DNA of 64,000 bases, taken from NCBI RefSeq assembly GCF_020379485.1, contig NC_063439.1, positions 18,442,598 through 18,506,597 on the forward strand. The letters are read 5' to 3'. The notes beneath the pieces were generated by a model. The model saw only the letters and a program-made list of their open reading frames with translations, did not search any database and was not told the origin of the DNA. This DNA is from Brassica napus. Taxonomy: Eukaryota; Streptophyta; Magnoliopsida; Brassicales; Brassicaceae. The position numbers and the translations under genes were made by a program. Below, piece by piece: positions 22,303-33,332 of this stretch (the stretch's first letter is position 1; each line of letters starts with the position of its first letter).

Positions 22303-23274
22303 GAGAATTCGGCCAAAAAAAACACGAATTTTACACGAATCTCGAATCTGGCCAAAAAAATACTATACATTTATTAACTTTTTTAGTTTATTAAGCAACT
22401 TAAGATTGACTGGTCATTTTAGCACACCGTGAATCCACAGTTAAGACAATGTTAAATGTTGGTGTTAAGCGAAACGACGTCGTTTTCAAATGAGATGAAT
22501 ATAACAACTCAGGTTGACTAAGACAAATGGCAAGGTATTTTACCACTGGGCTAGTGGTAGTTTCGATTGAGTTACTAACACATTTAATTTATTTGGTACT
22601 GATTGAATATAAAAAAATTCTCTAAAAACTTTAAAAGATCTTTAAAATTTCAAAAAATTGAAAAAATAAAATTTTTTTATAAATTTAATTTTGAAATTAA
22701 TATTAAAATATATAAATAAAATTAATTTTGAAATTAAAATTAAAAATAAAATTAATTTTGAAATTAAAAATAAAATTTTATCTGTTCTTTAAAAAATCAA
22801 AAATCTTTCAAAATTTTCATTTTTTCTTAAATTCCAAAAAATTTAAAAATTCAAAGAAAATGCAAAAAATTAAAATTATAATTATCAGCTAAAAATTAAA
22901 AATTGCACTCATAATGGGTACAATATTTATTTTAAGCATTTTGATTTAATTTTAATATGTGGGTATCTTTTTATGTGTGTATAATTAATTTCAATTTTTA
23001 GCAATTGTTTAAAAAAATTGAAAATTTTGGAAAATTTTAATTTCAAAATTAATTTTAGAATTTTTTTTATTTTTTCAATTTTTTGGAATTTTAAAGATCT
23101 TTTAAAGTTTTTAGAGTGCTAGTAACAAAATGTGCTAGTAACTTTGTTGAAAGTGCCACTAGCCTAGTGGTAAAATACTTTGCAATTTTCCCCAACCAAC
23201 CCGAGTTCGAATCCAATGGTATACTTCTTTTTGACAATTCCTGCAAAGTTCGTGCTTTTTTTGGCCGAATTCTC
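22303..23274. mobile_element. Fold-back (long inverted repeat) DNA element, 972 bp
   Basis: Outer ends GAGAATTCGGCCAAAAAAA (left) and the same inverted at 23256-23274. Inner parts of the arms also pair: AGTATTTTACCACTAGGCTAG and TTACTAGCACA on the inverted right arm match GGTATTTTACCACTGGGC and TTACTAACACA at 22532-22580, and the ACTTTAAAAGATCTTTAAAA segments at 22628 and 23090 pair as well. The whole element could form a large hairpin. Flanks TCTTTAAAT and CTTTTTAAAT suggest an imperfect target duplication, perhaps Mutator-type. Confidence 0.75.
23157..23216 (+). other. tRNA-like RNA polymerase III promoter boxes in the fold-back element
   Basis: TAGCCTAGTGG (23160-23170) fits box A and GAGTTCGAATCC (23203-23214) fits box B, 33 bp apart as in tRNA genes. 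The acceptor and anticodon stems do not pair, so this is not a tRNA gene; it is tRNA-derived sequence within the right arm. Confidence 0.6.
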
Positions 23275-23660
23275 CTTTTTAAATTGATGATAGTTTATGA
23301 GTTTTGAGTTGGCGAAACGACGTCGTGTTGGTTCGGATTCTGCTAAACTTCGTTCCTCTGTGATCGCTACTTGTGATTTCTATCTTTTAGAGGTTACATT
23401 AACCTATATATGTCAATCCTTTTCACTTATGTTGGAGTTTGGCTTGATGTTTCTGCAAGTTGCTTGCCTATGAATCTTGGAGTTTGGTAATTTAGGCTTA
23501 GAGAAGGCAATTGGAATCTAGGATTACCGATTTGAGTTTGCCAAAGCTGATTAAGTTACTCAAAGTGGTTTGTGTGTTAATGATGGACAGGAACTAAAAG
23601 TGGTTTGTGTGTTAATAATGGACAGGTTGTCACCTTTTTGTAAGTGAATAGCTGGAGACA
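23275..23660 (+). promoter_or_regulatory. Promoter and 5' UTR region of EMB2759
   Basis: 386 bp between the fold-back element and the EMB2759 ATG. It contains ACGACGTCGT at 23317-23326, shared with the divergent promoter at 2050. The segment with AAGTGGTTTGTGTGTTAAT is duplicated at 23561 and 23598, about 37 bp apart. Confidence 0.5.
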
Positions 23661-24857
23661 ATGGTGTTGGTAACTCATAAACTGCAGGTATCTTACAAGT
23701 TACAACTTACAACTAAGCATGCAATCTTATAAGTCCTAATTTTCATGTGTTTTCTTGCGTCTGTGTTATTGATCATGATGATTCTATCAGTACCACTCTT
23801 GTAATGCCTTGTTTCATGTTATCTCTTATAGAGTTCACATGTCTTGTTTCCTTGGAGTTCACCAAAATGGACCAAAGGCTTGGTTACTAAGACACCTGTT
23901 ACGACGGTACACTTTGCTGGGAGGAAAGAAAAGCTTTTACGATTGAAAGCAAAATCTTTCAGGGTTACGTCTTTCAAAGGCGAATCAGGGGGAAGTGAGC
24001 GTGGGAAGAAAGCCACTAATAACAACTCAGTTAAACTATCTTACCGTTCAGATGTCGAAAATAATGTGGATAGCTCTTCAAAGTCACAAAACACATCGGT
24101 TTCATACACCTCGGAAACAGAGGATTCAATCACAGGACAACCTGCTATTCAGAAGCTGTTCAAGAAATGGTTATCACTGTTGCTCACACAATCACCTATT
24201 CAAGTCATTGACGAGGCTTTGGAAGGAGAACATGTTCCACATACGAAGAAGCTAGAAACTGAAACAGAGATCCGGAAAACAGAAAGCCTTGAGAGTACAA
24301 ACAATACATTTTGGACCTGGTTTTGGAGTCTTGACGCAGCTATCAAGATTCCGTTGCTCTTATTGTAAGTATGAGCATCTTTTCCTTTTCCAAGTTCCTT
24401 ATATGTGTATTGAATATACGTTTCTTTTTTACTATTTTGCAGTGTTCCGGCTTTCCTTGCTGTTAACGCAATCTATGGAGCTGAAGTTACAAAGGAGTTA
24501 TCTCCTTTGTGGATTGTTGGACCTTTGATCGTGGCCCTTTATATCAAAACGTTTCAAGGAATATGTGCACTTTACGCTTTCTGCTTCAACCAAACCACCA
24601 AAGTGATAAGAAACCTACCATCTTATTACATAATAGCATACCATTACATTTCCCATGGCAAGCTTAAAGACGACGTGAGAGCTCTAGTGACTCGACCAAT
24701 AGTGGCCATCAAGAACACTGACAACAGACAGCTCACACGCACCAAACTGAAACAGGTCCAAGAATGGATCATTGAGAGATATTTGGATTTTGATGAATTT
24801 ATATGGCCTTATTACTGCAGAACTATCAGATTCCTGAAGAGGGCTAACTTCATTTGA
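23661..24857 (+). CDS. EMB2759: EMB2759-like membrane protein (3 exons)
   Basis: Exons 23661-23687, 23832-24364 and 24443-24857, all GT-AG and in frame, give 324 residues. The first exon is only MVLVTHKLQ; exon two continues SSHVLFPWSSPKWTKG, a basic serine/threonine-rich region suited to an organelle-targeting peptide. Residues about 60-170 are polar. Two hydrophobic segments follow (AIKIPLLLFVPAFLAVN and LWIVGPLIVALYIKTF), then a conserved soluble tail with SYYIIAYHYISHGKL and a C-terminal RTIRFLKRANFI. I assign it to the AT5G63050 (EMB2759) family from the sequence and from its place between GRXC1 and LOB. Arabidopsis loss of function is embryo-defective; the biochemical role is not known to me. 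Two nearby elements (22303-23274 and 25382-25612) flank it. Confidence 0.8.
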
Positions 24858-25381
24858 ATCTCTTCAACTTGGAAAACCCTCAAACAGGTCCTCTATGATC
24901 TGTATTTTTCCCTGTTGTCTTTGGTTTTACCTTTTTGATTCCTTAATTTTAGAAAGGCTTTCATGTTTATGCTGTTGTATCTGTGTATAATGCGAGCTTT
25001 TATAAGTTTCTACACTGAATTGATCGTATACTATTAAGGTTTCCCTCTAATTTATAGTTTACAAATCTATATACTTATTATGTAGGCATGTTTCTATTGG
25101 AAAGATCATCCTTGCCTTCATTTTGATTCAGTTTTTATCATTTTTATTTCAGATTGATGCTTCCAAGTTCTTTTAGATGACCTCAATATGCTTTTCTGTT
25201 GTCTGCATCTAACTCTGAACTCATCATATATAATGGCTTATAATGCTTTAGTTTGTGAATTTTTTAGGCTCCAATGTAACTGTACTTCTTAATTAATTCT
25301 TGTTTTTCTTAATATATATGTTACTCTAGGAAAGTAGAGATATTTAGTTATATCGTGGATTGAAATGTTGCTCTTTACATG

Positions 25382-25612
25382 CAAGGGCAGGCTCCCCCGT
25401 GCCCCCCTGGTATAAACTAACTAAGGGGTCCAATTTTTTTTATAAATCTATATTTTTATATATATAAAAAGGTTTTGATATGTATATAGATTTATTTTCA
25501 TTATAAAATATACAAAATATTACTGATTAAATTTTAAAATATTTAAAATATTATCTGTATATAAATTTTAGAGGGTAAAAATTTTTTTCTTGCTCTAGGG
25601 CGCAGGCCCTGG
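25382..25612. mobile_element. Degenerate hAT-type MITE, 231 bp
   Basis: Ends CAAGGGCAGGCTCCC and, inverted, CCAGGGCCTGCGCCC. The flanks TTTACATG and TTTACTGC share the first five bases, a decayed 8-bp duplication. The interior is AT-rich. Confidence 0.55.
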
Positions 25613-26137
25613 TTTACTGCATGGGATCTGATGCACAAATTAAGTAATCAATTAACACATTACTCTGAGTTCTTCGGATTCAGTATCAGTAGTAAGACCA
25701 TAGATAAAACCAGTGAAAGCCATATGTCTTTCTCAATGCAATATATATCTCCCAGCGCGTGACTTGAGTTTCTCAACCAGCTTCTGACCGCCATGATTGC
25801 TCAGAAACCAAAGTATACAGTAAGCCCCATGAACACCTCTTAATGCATAAACTTCTGAGACTTATTTTGGCGAGAATCTGATTTCGCGACATGGATGACC
25901 TGCATTGTTGTTAACTTATAAAGATTAGAAATATTACAATTTATAATTTAGAAAATTAAAGTAGTTTATGCCATAGAACACCTCTTAATGCATAAACTAC
26001 TTTAGTTTTCCTTTTTTTTGTTGGACAAAACTCACGTAGTAATAATTAGTTATCCCTCATAAGTTTGGTGTATATAAAGAAACCCTAGTATGGCCGGCTC
26101 GAGGACTTGTGTGTGAGATAAGTTCAGGGTTTAGAGG
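25613..26137. other. Spacer upstream of the NYN gene copies
   Basis: Contains a repeated phrase CACCTCTTAATGCATAAACT at about 25831 and 25980. The last 100 bases (TATAAAGAAACCCTAG, then GGGTTTAGAGGATG) resemble a core promoter with TATA box and leader. Confidence 0.4.
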
Positions 26138-26548
26138 ATGAAGGCGACGGCTGAATACGCGGCAGCTAAAATAGCGTGGGACATGAAGGACTGTCCGATT
26201 CCGGAGGGTTATGACTCTTGTCGGATCCGAAAGATTTTAGAAGGGGCGTTCGAGGAACAAGGCTACTCTGGTCCAGTCTCTATCACTGCCTATGGTGACC
26301 AAACAGAAACCCCTGGCTACATCCTGCAAGGGCTCTTTTCCACGGGAGTCTCTGTAGCACATACCAGATCCGGTTAGTTAACATCCATCTCTCTCTGGAA
26401 CTTTATATATATAATATATGTTTATTATTAGTTTGGATATCTTGTTGTTGTTCAGGGAGCCAAGTTTTATTGCAAATCGTGCAATTTCGATAGCCAAAGC
26501 CCTGAGATATTCAGGAAGCATCTCTCGAGTTATAGCATGCACGGGAAG
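26138..26548 (+). pseudogene. NYN-domain / zinc-finger putative endonuclease, first copy, truncated
   Basis: ATG at 26138 opens MKATAEYAAAKIAWDMKDC, then PIPEGYDSCRIRKILEGAF, GYSGPVSITAYGD and LFSTGVSVAHTRSG. This is the N-terminal third of the plant limkain-b1-type NYN domain (PIN-like nuclease fold) with its first acidic site WDMKDC. The frame stops in an intron-like GTTAGT. After it, 26455-26548 encodes GAKFYCKSCNFDSQS and FRKHLSSYSMHGK, the CxxC...H zinc-finger-like tail found at the C-terminus of this family. The finger is out of phase with exon one if the obvious splice sites are used, and the catalytic middle (about GDRDF) is missing. It is therefore a collapsed copy. Confidence 0.7.
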
Positions 26549-26623
26549 TAAGCATTCTCTATCTCTCTCTTTTCTCTTTACGTGTATCAATGCTTTTATC
26601 TAACTATATATTACCACTCGCAG

Positions 26624-26920
26624 GAGGATGTAAACCCTGGGTTCGAGAAGGTCCGACGTTACACGGAGCATTGTGGAAGAAACTACAAGGCGACGCCTGA
26701 ATTTGCGACAGCTAAAATACAGGTGTTGTGGGACATGTTTGACTGTCCGATACCCGAAGGTTATGATGCTCGTCAGGTACGTCCGAGTATAGAAGCGGCA
26801 TTCAAGGAACTAGGTTACTCTGGTCCTGTCTCCATCACTGCCTATGGCTACCTTAAACATACTCCCCTACAAGCTCTCTCTTCCACTGGTGTCGATGTTG
26901 TACATACCGTTCCCGGTTAG
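26624..26920 (+). pseudogene. NYN-domain fragment, second tandem copy
   Basis: A second, diverged copy of the same exon. After an acceptor-like TTACCACTCGCAG it reads FEKVRRYTEHCGRNYKA, TPEFATAKIQVLWDMFDC, PIPEGYDARQVRPSIEAAF, GYSGPVSITAYGY and STGVDVVHTVPG, ending in the same GGTTAGT junction as copy one. The start codon region is changed and no downstream catalytic exons follow. It is about 60-65% identical to the first copy by eye. This suggests a local tandem duplication and decay of a gene from the large Brassicaceae NYN/C2H2 family. Confidence 0.65.
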
Positions 26921-27093
26921 TTCTGTGATTTTTTTTTTTTATTGTATATGTGTCATATATTTATTGTAGGCAAAAAATTATGAACGAGCCAACTTATGAA
27001 GAAAGCAATCCGGACGGGTTTTGGACTTCTTGATAATCAGTTACGTCTTAGTAATTTACGGTTATCTCAAACCTAGAGTGAACTTGTTACTAA

Positions 27094-27705
27094 GGGTCTG
27101 ATTGGTTTTTCCGCTATCATCTGTAAATGCAGTTTTTGCGGTTGCTAGCGCTTAACAGCGTTTCGAAACAATCATACAAACCGCTACAAATCGCTTCAAA
27201 TCGCTCCGAACCTCTTAAAATCAAAAGTTGGTTTCAGCTAGCGTTTGCGCTTGCGGGCGGTTGCGGAAAGATAATTTTTTTTTTTTCAAAAGCCATATAA
27301 ATACAAAAACTTTAATATTCAATAAAAATTTAAATTGGAATTATAAAAATACTAAAATATATCTATTATATTTTAATTAATATTATAAAATTTTAAAATA
27401 AAAATATTTTCTATAATATTAAAAATTTTAAACTATAATTTTCTAAATATAATTTTTATATTTATTATTTTTGATATTTTTATAATTATATAAAATGTAA
27501 ATATTGTTAATTTATTATTTAACCACTGCTGTATTTGGTAGTTAACCAGTCATAAGTATCCCGCAAACGCACCAATTTCTAACCGCAGAACCAGTCGTAC
27601 AAATCTCTTAAAACCGCTAGACACCGCAACCACCCGCATCCGTAAACTCCCGCAACCGTAACCGCAACCGTAACCGCAACCGCTGCGTTTGAACCAGTGA
27701 GACCC
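27094..27705. mobile_element. Harbinger-type MITE, copy 1, 612 bp
   Basis: Ends GGGTCTGATTGGTT and, inverted, GGGTCTCACTGGTTC, with TAA on both sides (27091-27093 and 27706-27708). The subterminal parts are rich in GCGGTTGCGG-type repeats and the middle is AT-rich. The same family is at 33333-33901 in the same orientation. Confidence 0.8.
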
Positions 27706-27906
27706 TAAATTATCAGCTCTTGCTTTCCGGTTCTAGTCTATGTTTATATAGTAAACAACCGTTGTAATGCACGTTGCAGAAATATTTTATGAATTGAATG
27801 AGTTTTTTATTATTTCAAAATTATGATAAGAAGATATTTACGAACGCAAACGTTACGTTAGGGAGTCCATTCTCAGTGACCCAATCTTCCCACTCTCAAA
27901 GCCCTA

Positions 27907-28084
27907 TATTGGAGTATGGTTTAGTATATGATGTAATTAGTTTGGTTATCTCCGGTTTCCTTTCGCCGGTTTAGCTAATCTAATTTGTACATATGTATTT
28001 ACTAGTATATAAGCTCACTGTAACGAACAACAGAAGATAATGAGAAATATCTTTTATTCTTTAACAAACTTTCTCATCGTAATA
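27907..28084 (+). repeat. Copia 5' LTR
   Basis: 178 bp, TATTGGAGTATGG...CATCGTAATA. Contains a TATA-like TAGTATATAAGC near 28003, followed by transcription-start-type sequence. Confidence 0.95.
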
Positions 28085-28097
28085 TGGTATCAGAGCC
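28085..28097 (+). other. Primer-binding site (initiator tRNA-Met)
   Basis: TGGTATCAGAGCC directly follows the 5' LTR and is complementary to the 3' end of plant initiator tRNA-Met, the usual Copia primer. Confidence 0.92.
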
Positions 28098-28187
28098 TCA
28101 ACAATCGTCGTCTTCATCGCGATTCCTCCATTGTTGACTTCGATTTCTTCTGATTCTGCCGATTGATTCATCTTCACCATTGTTTCG

Positions 28188-31100
28188 GTGAAGAATATTC
28201 CACGCCGATCGACTCGCACAAGGATTCACACGAATCGTGCTTCAACTCAGTCTCCGGTTGCTGATTCTCCTCCGATATCTCCTCCAAACACTTCAGTTCT
28301 CAATATCGGAGCTCAGCAAACGACTTCTCTCACCAACTCTCAAGATCCAGCTCAATCACCTCTGTTTATGCACAACGCTGATCATCCAGGTTTACTTCTC
28401 ATCTCCATTCGCTTAGATGGATCGAACTATGATGATTGGAATGCTGCTATGCGGATTGCGTTAGATGCGAAGAATAAGATCAGTTTTGTTGATGGAACTC
28501 TTACTCGTCCTCCTGATTCTGATGCTCGTTTTCGGTTATGGTCTCGATGTGATAGTATGGTTAAGTCCTGGATTTTGAACACAGTTTCACCGCAGATATA
28601 TCGCAGTATCTTACGCTTGAGAGATGCTGTTGATATATGGCGTGATCTGTATGGATGTTTTCACATGACTAATCTACCGAGAACTTTTAATCTCACTCAA
28701 GAGATTCAGGACTTGCGCCAAGGATCCATGTCCTTATCTGAGTACTACACTACTCTAAAGACACTTTGGGATAATTTGGATAGCAGTGATGAACCTGATA
28801 AGCCTTGTGTATGTGGTAATGCTGCTCAACAACAACTCAAGGCTGAACGTGCTAAGATTGTTAAGTTTTTAGCTGGACTTAATGATTCTTATGGGATCAT
28901 CAGGCGTCAAATTATCATGAAGAAGGTTCTTCCATCTTTGGTGGAGGTTTACAACATTCTTGATCAAGATGATAGTCAACGTGGCTTCTCGAATGTCATT
29001 GCCACTCCTACAGCTTTCCAAGTCTCAGAGAATTCTCAGTCTTCTCTCGGTGATAATTCGATTTGCTATGTTCAGAATGGTCCTAACAAAGGCCGCCCTA
29101 TCTGTTCATTTTGCAAACGTGTTGGTCATATTGCGGAGAGATGTTACAAGAAACATGGATTCCCTCCTGGTTTCAAGTCCAAATACCCGGAGAAAACTCA
29201 GACAGCTCGCCCTGTTACTGCTCAAGTTTCCATGAATCCAATCTCCACACCTGATGTCAAACCACCTCATCTGGATAATCTCATTGGAAATCTTACGAAG
29301 GATCAAATCCAGCAATTCATTGCTCTTTTCAGTTCCAAACTCCAACCTCAGTTCTCACAAAACAGTAATGAAGCTAGCACATCCAAGTCTATCAATGACC
29401 TCTCTGGTATTGCTTTCTCGCCTTCTACATACTGTTTCATTGGTATTCTTAATGTCTCCTCTCAGACATTATCACCACAATACTGGGTACTTGATTCGGG
29501 TGCTACCCATCACGTAGCTCATGGTAAGAATTTATTCGCATCTCTTGATGATTCTGTTGTGAGTTATGTGAATCTTCCCAATGGTTCTACTGTTAAAATC
29601 AGTGGTGTGGGAACTATTCAGCTCAACAAACTTTTATCTCTACAGAATGTTTTGTTCATCCCTGAATTCAAGTTGAACCTTCTCAGTATCAGCTCTCTTA
29701 CATCTGATATTGGTTCTACTGTGACGTTTGATCCTTCTACTTTTCTGATCCAGGATCCTTCCAGGGCATTGACGATTGGTCAGGGTAGGAGAATGGGAAA
29801 TTTATATGTCCTAGACACTAATGCTTCAGCAGTTTCTGTTAATGCGGTTGTTGACATTGGTGTTTGGCATAAACGGCTTGGTCATCCATCTTACAGCAGA
29901 CTGGACTTGATTGCAGCTCATCTGGGAACAACAAAATCCAAGAATAAAGGGTCTTCTTACTGTCATGTTTGTCATTTGGCAAAGCAGAAGAAGCTGTCAT
30001 ACCCTTCTCCAAATAATATTTGTAAACATAACCTTGAGCTGTTACATATCGACATTTGGGGTCCCTTTTCTGTTGAGACAGTTGATGGTTTTCGTTATTT
30101 TTTAACCATTTTTGATGACCATTCAAGATCTACTTGGGTTTTCTTACTCCGCACTAAACAAGAAGTTCTTACTGTGTTTCCGACTTTCATTCAACAGGTT
30201 GAAAACAAGTATAATACTAAGGTCAAATCTGTGAAATCAGATAATGCACCTGAGTTGCGGTTTACTCAATTCTACAAAGACAAAGGCATTACTCCTTATC
30301 ATTCTTGCCCTGAGACACCAGAGCAAAACTCGGTTGTGGAGAGGAAGCATCAACATATCCTCAATGTTGCTAGAGCCCTTATGTTTCAATCTGGTGTGTC
30401 CTTATCTTTGTGGGGAGATTGTATTTTGACTGCTGTCTTCCTCATCAACAGGACTCCTTCACAGCTTCTCTCCAACAAATCTCCTTATCAGGTCCTCACT
30501 AATACTGATCCTGATTATACTCAACTCAAGACATTTGGCTGTCTCTGTTATGGGTCTACATCTCCTAAACAGCGACATAAATTTCTTCCTCGCGCCAGAG
30601 CCTGCTTGTTTCTTGGTTATCCTTATGGATACAAAGGTTACAAGTTAATGGATCTGGAGAGTAATGTGGTGTTTATCTCACGTAATGTTGTGTTCCATGA
30701 AGAGGTGTTTCCTATGTTGCACAAGGTACCTAAGGATATTCCTCAATCTGTCTTCACACCTACGGATTCTGAGCTCTCAATCACACCCATTTCATCATCT
30801 CCTCCTTCACCTCCCACTTCACCACTTTTATCTTCATCTTCTTTACCATCTACTCGCTCAAAGAAACCACCTGCTTATCTCCAAGATTATCATTGTAACT
30901 CATTACACAGTGATACTACTTTTCCCATTTCCTCTTCTCTTTCTTATTCAAAAATTTCACCTTCTCATCTTGCTTACATCAATAATATCACCAAAATACC
31001 TATTCCTCATTCATTCGCTGAAGCTCAGGAATCCAAGGAATGGTGTGAAGCATGTGATATAGAGATTCGAGCAATGGAATCAACAAACACATGGGAAGTG

Positions 31101-32552
31101 ACAATTTTACCTAAAGGAAAGAAAGCGGTGGGTTGTAAGTGGGTTTTCACACTGAAGTTCAATGCAGATGGTACTCTTGAACGTCGCAAGTCTCGACTTG
31201 TAGCCAAGGGCTATACTCAGAAAGAGGGTATCGATTACAATGAAACATTCTCCCCTGTTGCCAAAATGGCTACAGTCAAACTGTTACTCAAGATATCTGC
31301 TTCAAAACGTTGGTCACTCAAACAACTTAACATCTCTAATGCTTTTCTAAATGGGGATTTAGATGAGGAGATCTTTATGAAAATACCTGATGGATACGCT
31401 CAACGGAAAGGGATCACTCTCCCACCTAATGCTGTTTTCCGTTTGAAGAAATCTATCTATGGTTTGAAACAGGCTTCTCGCTAATGGTTTCAAAAATTCT
31501 CTTCATCTCTTACTTCATTGGGTTTTGTCAAGGCTCATGGTGATCATTTTCTGTTCGTACGCAGACAAGAAGATGATTTTGTTGTGGTCTTGGTGTATGT
31601 CGATGATATTATTATCGCCAGTACCAATGATGCCGTCGCTGATATCTTGACAGAGAATCTGAAGTCTTTCTTTAAGCTCCGGGATCTTGGCCCTTTGAAA
31701 TATTTTTTGGGGCTGGAGATTGCTCGTTCTTCTTCTGGTATCTCTCTTTGCCAAAGAAAATATTCTCTTGAGATGCTGACTTCAACTGGAATGCTGGCGT
31801 GTAAGCCTTCCTCTGTTCCCATGACTCCTAATCTCCAATTGTCTAAGACTGAGGGAGAATTGATTCCTGATGCGGCTCTATACAGACGTATTGTTGGACG
31901 TTTGATGTATCTTACTATCACACGACCCGACATCTCTTATGCTGTAAATAAGTTATGCCAATTCTCATCTGCTCCACGGACATCACATCTCAAAGCAGTT
32001 TATAAGGTCTTGCAGTATATTAAAGGGACAGTTGGTCAAGGTTTATTTTACTCTGCTTCAGCTGATATTACTTTGAAAGGGTTTGCTGATGCTGATTGGG
32101 CAGCATGTCCTGACAGTAGACGTTCTACTACTGGATTCACTATGTTCGTGGGAGATTCCTTGATCTCTTGGAAATCAAAGAAGCAGCCTACGGTCTCACG
32201 TTCATCTGCAGAGGCAGAGTATCGTGCCTTGGCTCTTGCGTGTTGTGAGATTATGTGGTTGGTTATTCTACTTCGCGAATTGGGTGTGTTCTCGACTACA
32301 CCTCCGGTTCTTTACTCTGATAGTACTGCAGCAATTTATATTGCTACCAACCCCGTATTCCACGAACGGACTAAACATGTGGAAGTGGATTGCCACACTG
32401 TTCGGGAGAAGCTTGATGAAGGAAAACTTAAAACTTTGCATGTTCGTACAGAAGATCAAGTGGCCGATATATTAACTAAACCTTTGTTCCCTTATCAGTT
32501 TGAACACTTGAAATCCAAGATGAGCATTCATAACATATTCTGCACATCTTGA
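28188..32552 (+). pseudogene. Copia Gag-Pol polyprotein with one premature stop
   Basis: A single frame is open from 28167 and ends at TGA 32550-32552, with one in-frame TAA at 31482-31484 (in the reverse transcriptase, after LKQASR). The first in-frame ATG is 28368; upstream in-frame codons are open but lack ATG, so the original start is uncertain. Domains in order: Gag; CCHC knuckle CSFCKRVGHIAERC (about 29103); aspartic protease DSGATHH (29493); integrase zinc region HKRLGHP...CHVCHLAK; integrase DDE core with DIWGPF, SDNAPE and the ERKHQ Glu; reverse transcriptase with KWVF and the YVDDI active site (31596-31610); RNase H with SDSTAAIYIA. No frameshifts were seen. The stop is the only clear lesion, so the copy is probably defective in cis but recent. 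Confidence 0.93.
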
Positions 32553-32559
32553 GGGGGTC
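32551..32559 (+). other. Polypurine tract
   Basis: GAGGGGG immediately before the 3' LTR, overlapping the polyprotein stop codon; the plus-strand primer for reverse transcription. Confidence 0.8.
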
Positions 32560-32737
32560 TATTGGAGTATGGTTTAATATATGATGTAATTAGTTTGGTT
32601 ATCTCCGGTTTCCTTTCGCCGGTTTAGCTAATCTAATTTGTACATATGTATTTACTAGTATATAAGCTCACTGTAACGAACAACAGAAGATAATGAGAAA
32701 TATCTTTTATTTTTTAACAAACTTTCTCATCGTAATA
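32560..32737 (+). repeat. Copia 3' LTR
   Basis: 178 bp, same length as the 5' LTR. The two differences seen are TTTAGTATAT versus TTTAATATAT and ATTCTTTAAC versus ATTTTTTAAC. Confidence 0.95.
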
Positions 32738-32742
32738 CCCTA

Positions 32743-33171
32743 CTTCAGAAAATATATAATATATCCGGAGATGCTTTCAGGTCATTGAACGAAGGGTGAA
32801 CTTCGTAAAGACGAAGGAACTGATCAAGACACTTTCAGCTCAATGCTTAAAATTGATGCTTGAGACCTTAGTCACTTGGAATGAGCTTACCAGAGAGGCA
32901 TATGACTTCACTACTGGTTTGGTGAATTGCCAAATTGGCCGGAATGAATCTTCGAGATGAAGAAGGTAACAGTGAGCAAAAAAGAGACCAAAGTTCAATC
33001 TTCAATGAATATGTGGAACTGAAGAACCCAATTTCTCAAACAAAACAAGTCAAAAGTTTCTTTTTCTATCCCTCAGACAGAGTTTCTAACGCCAACAATG
33101 GAGAAGAAAGAATCAGAGGATGTCTTGCTTCGGATATAATCAGACAACGCACAAGAAGCATAAAGGCATAG
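32743..33171 (+). pseudogene. Unidentified gene remnant
   Basis: After an acceptor-like TTTCAG, 32781-32950 encodes a helical, coding-like stretch: RRVNFVKTKELIKTLSAQC, then LKLMLETLVTWNELTRE and AYDFTTGLVN. A second frame, shifted by one base, continues with NLRDEEGNSEQKRDQ to KA and stops at 33169-33171. I do not recognise the family. The Copia element inserted about 40 bp upstream of the coding-like part. It looks like the 3' portion of a broken host gene. Confidence 0.4.
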
Positions 33172-33332
33172 AACAAAGAAACATCTTTGTGTAAACAAAT
33201 ACTGAAACAAGTAACGTCTTCGTCAAATATTCATTCAGTTTTCGTGATATTATTCTGTATGCAATTTTTTTTTATCTTTTTTAAGTCATGTTTGAACCAT
33301 TGCATAAGAATCATCATATGGAGAGTGACTAA

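Larger units (their letters stand above)
27907..32737 (+). mobile_element. Ty1/Copia LTR retrotransposon, complete, 4.83 kb
   Basis: Two 178-bp LTRs flank an internal region with primer-binding site, a Gag-Pol frame and a polypurine tract. The 5-bp target duplication CCCTA is exact (27902-27906 and 32738-32742). The LTRs start TATT and end AATA, a non-canonical TA..TA terminus instead of TG..CA. The LTRs differ at two of 178 positions by eye, indicating a young insertion. Gene order GAG-PR-IN-RT-RNase H is that of Copia (Pseudoviridae-like). The polyprotein has one nonsense codon. Confidence 0.97.

Noticed and set aside
22474..22483. ACGACGTCGT as a gene promoter signal
   Set aside because: This copy lies within the fold-back element arm, so it is no evidence of a promoter by itself.
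23819..24025. Minus-strand frame over EMB2759 exon 2
   Set aside because: Antisense shadow of a conserved coding exon.
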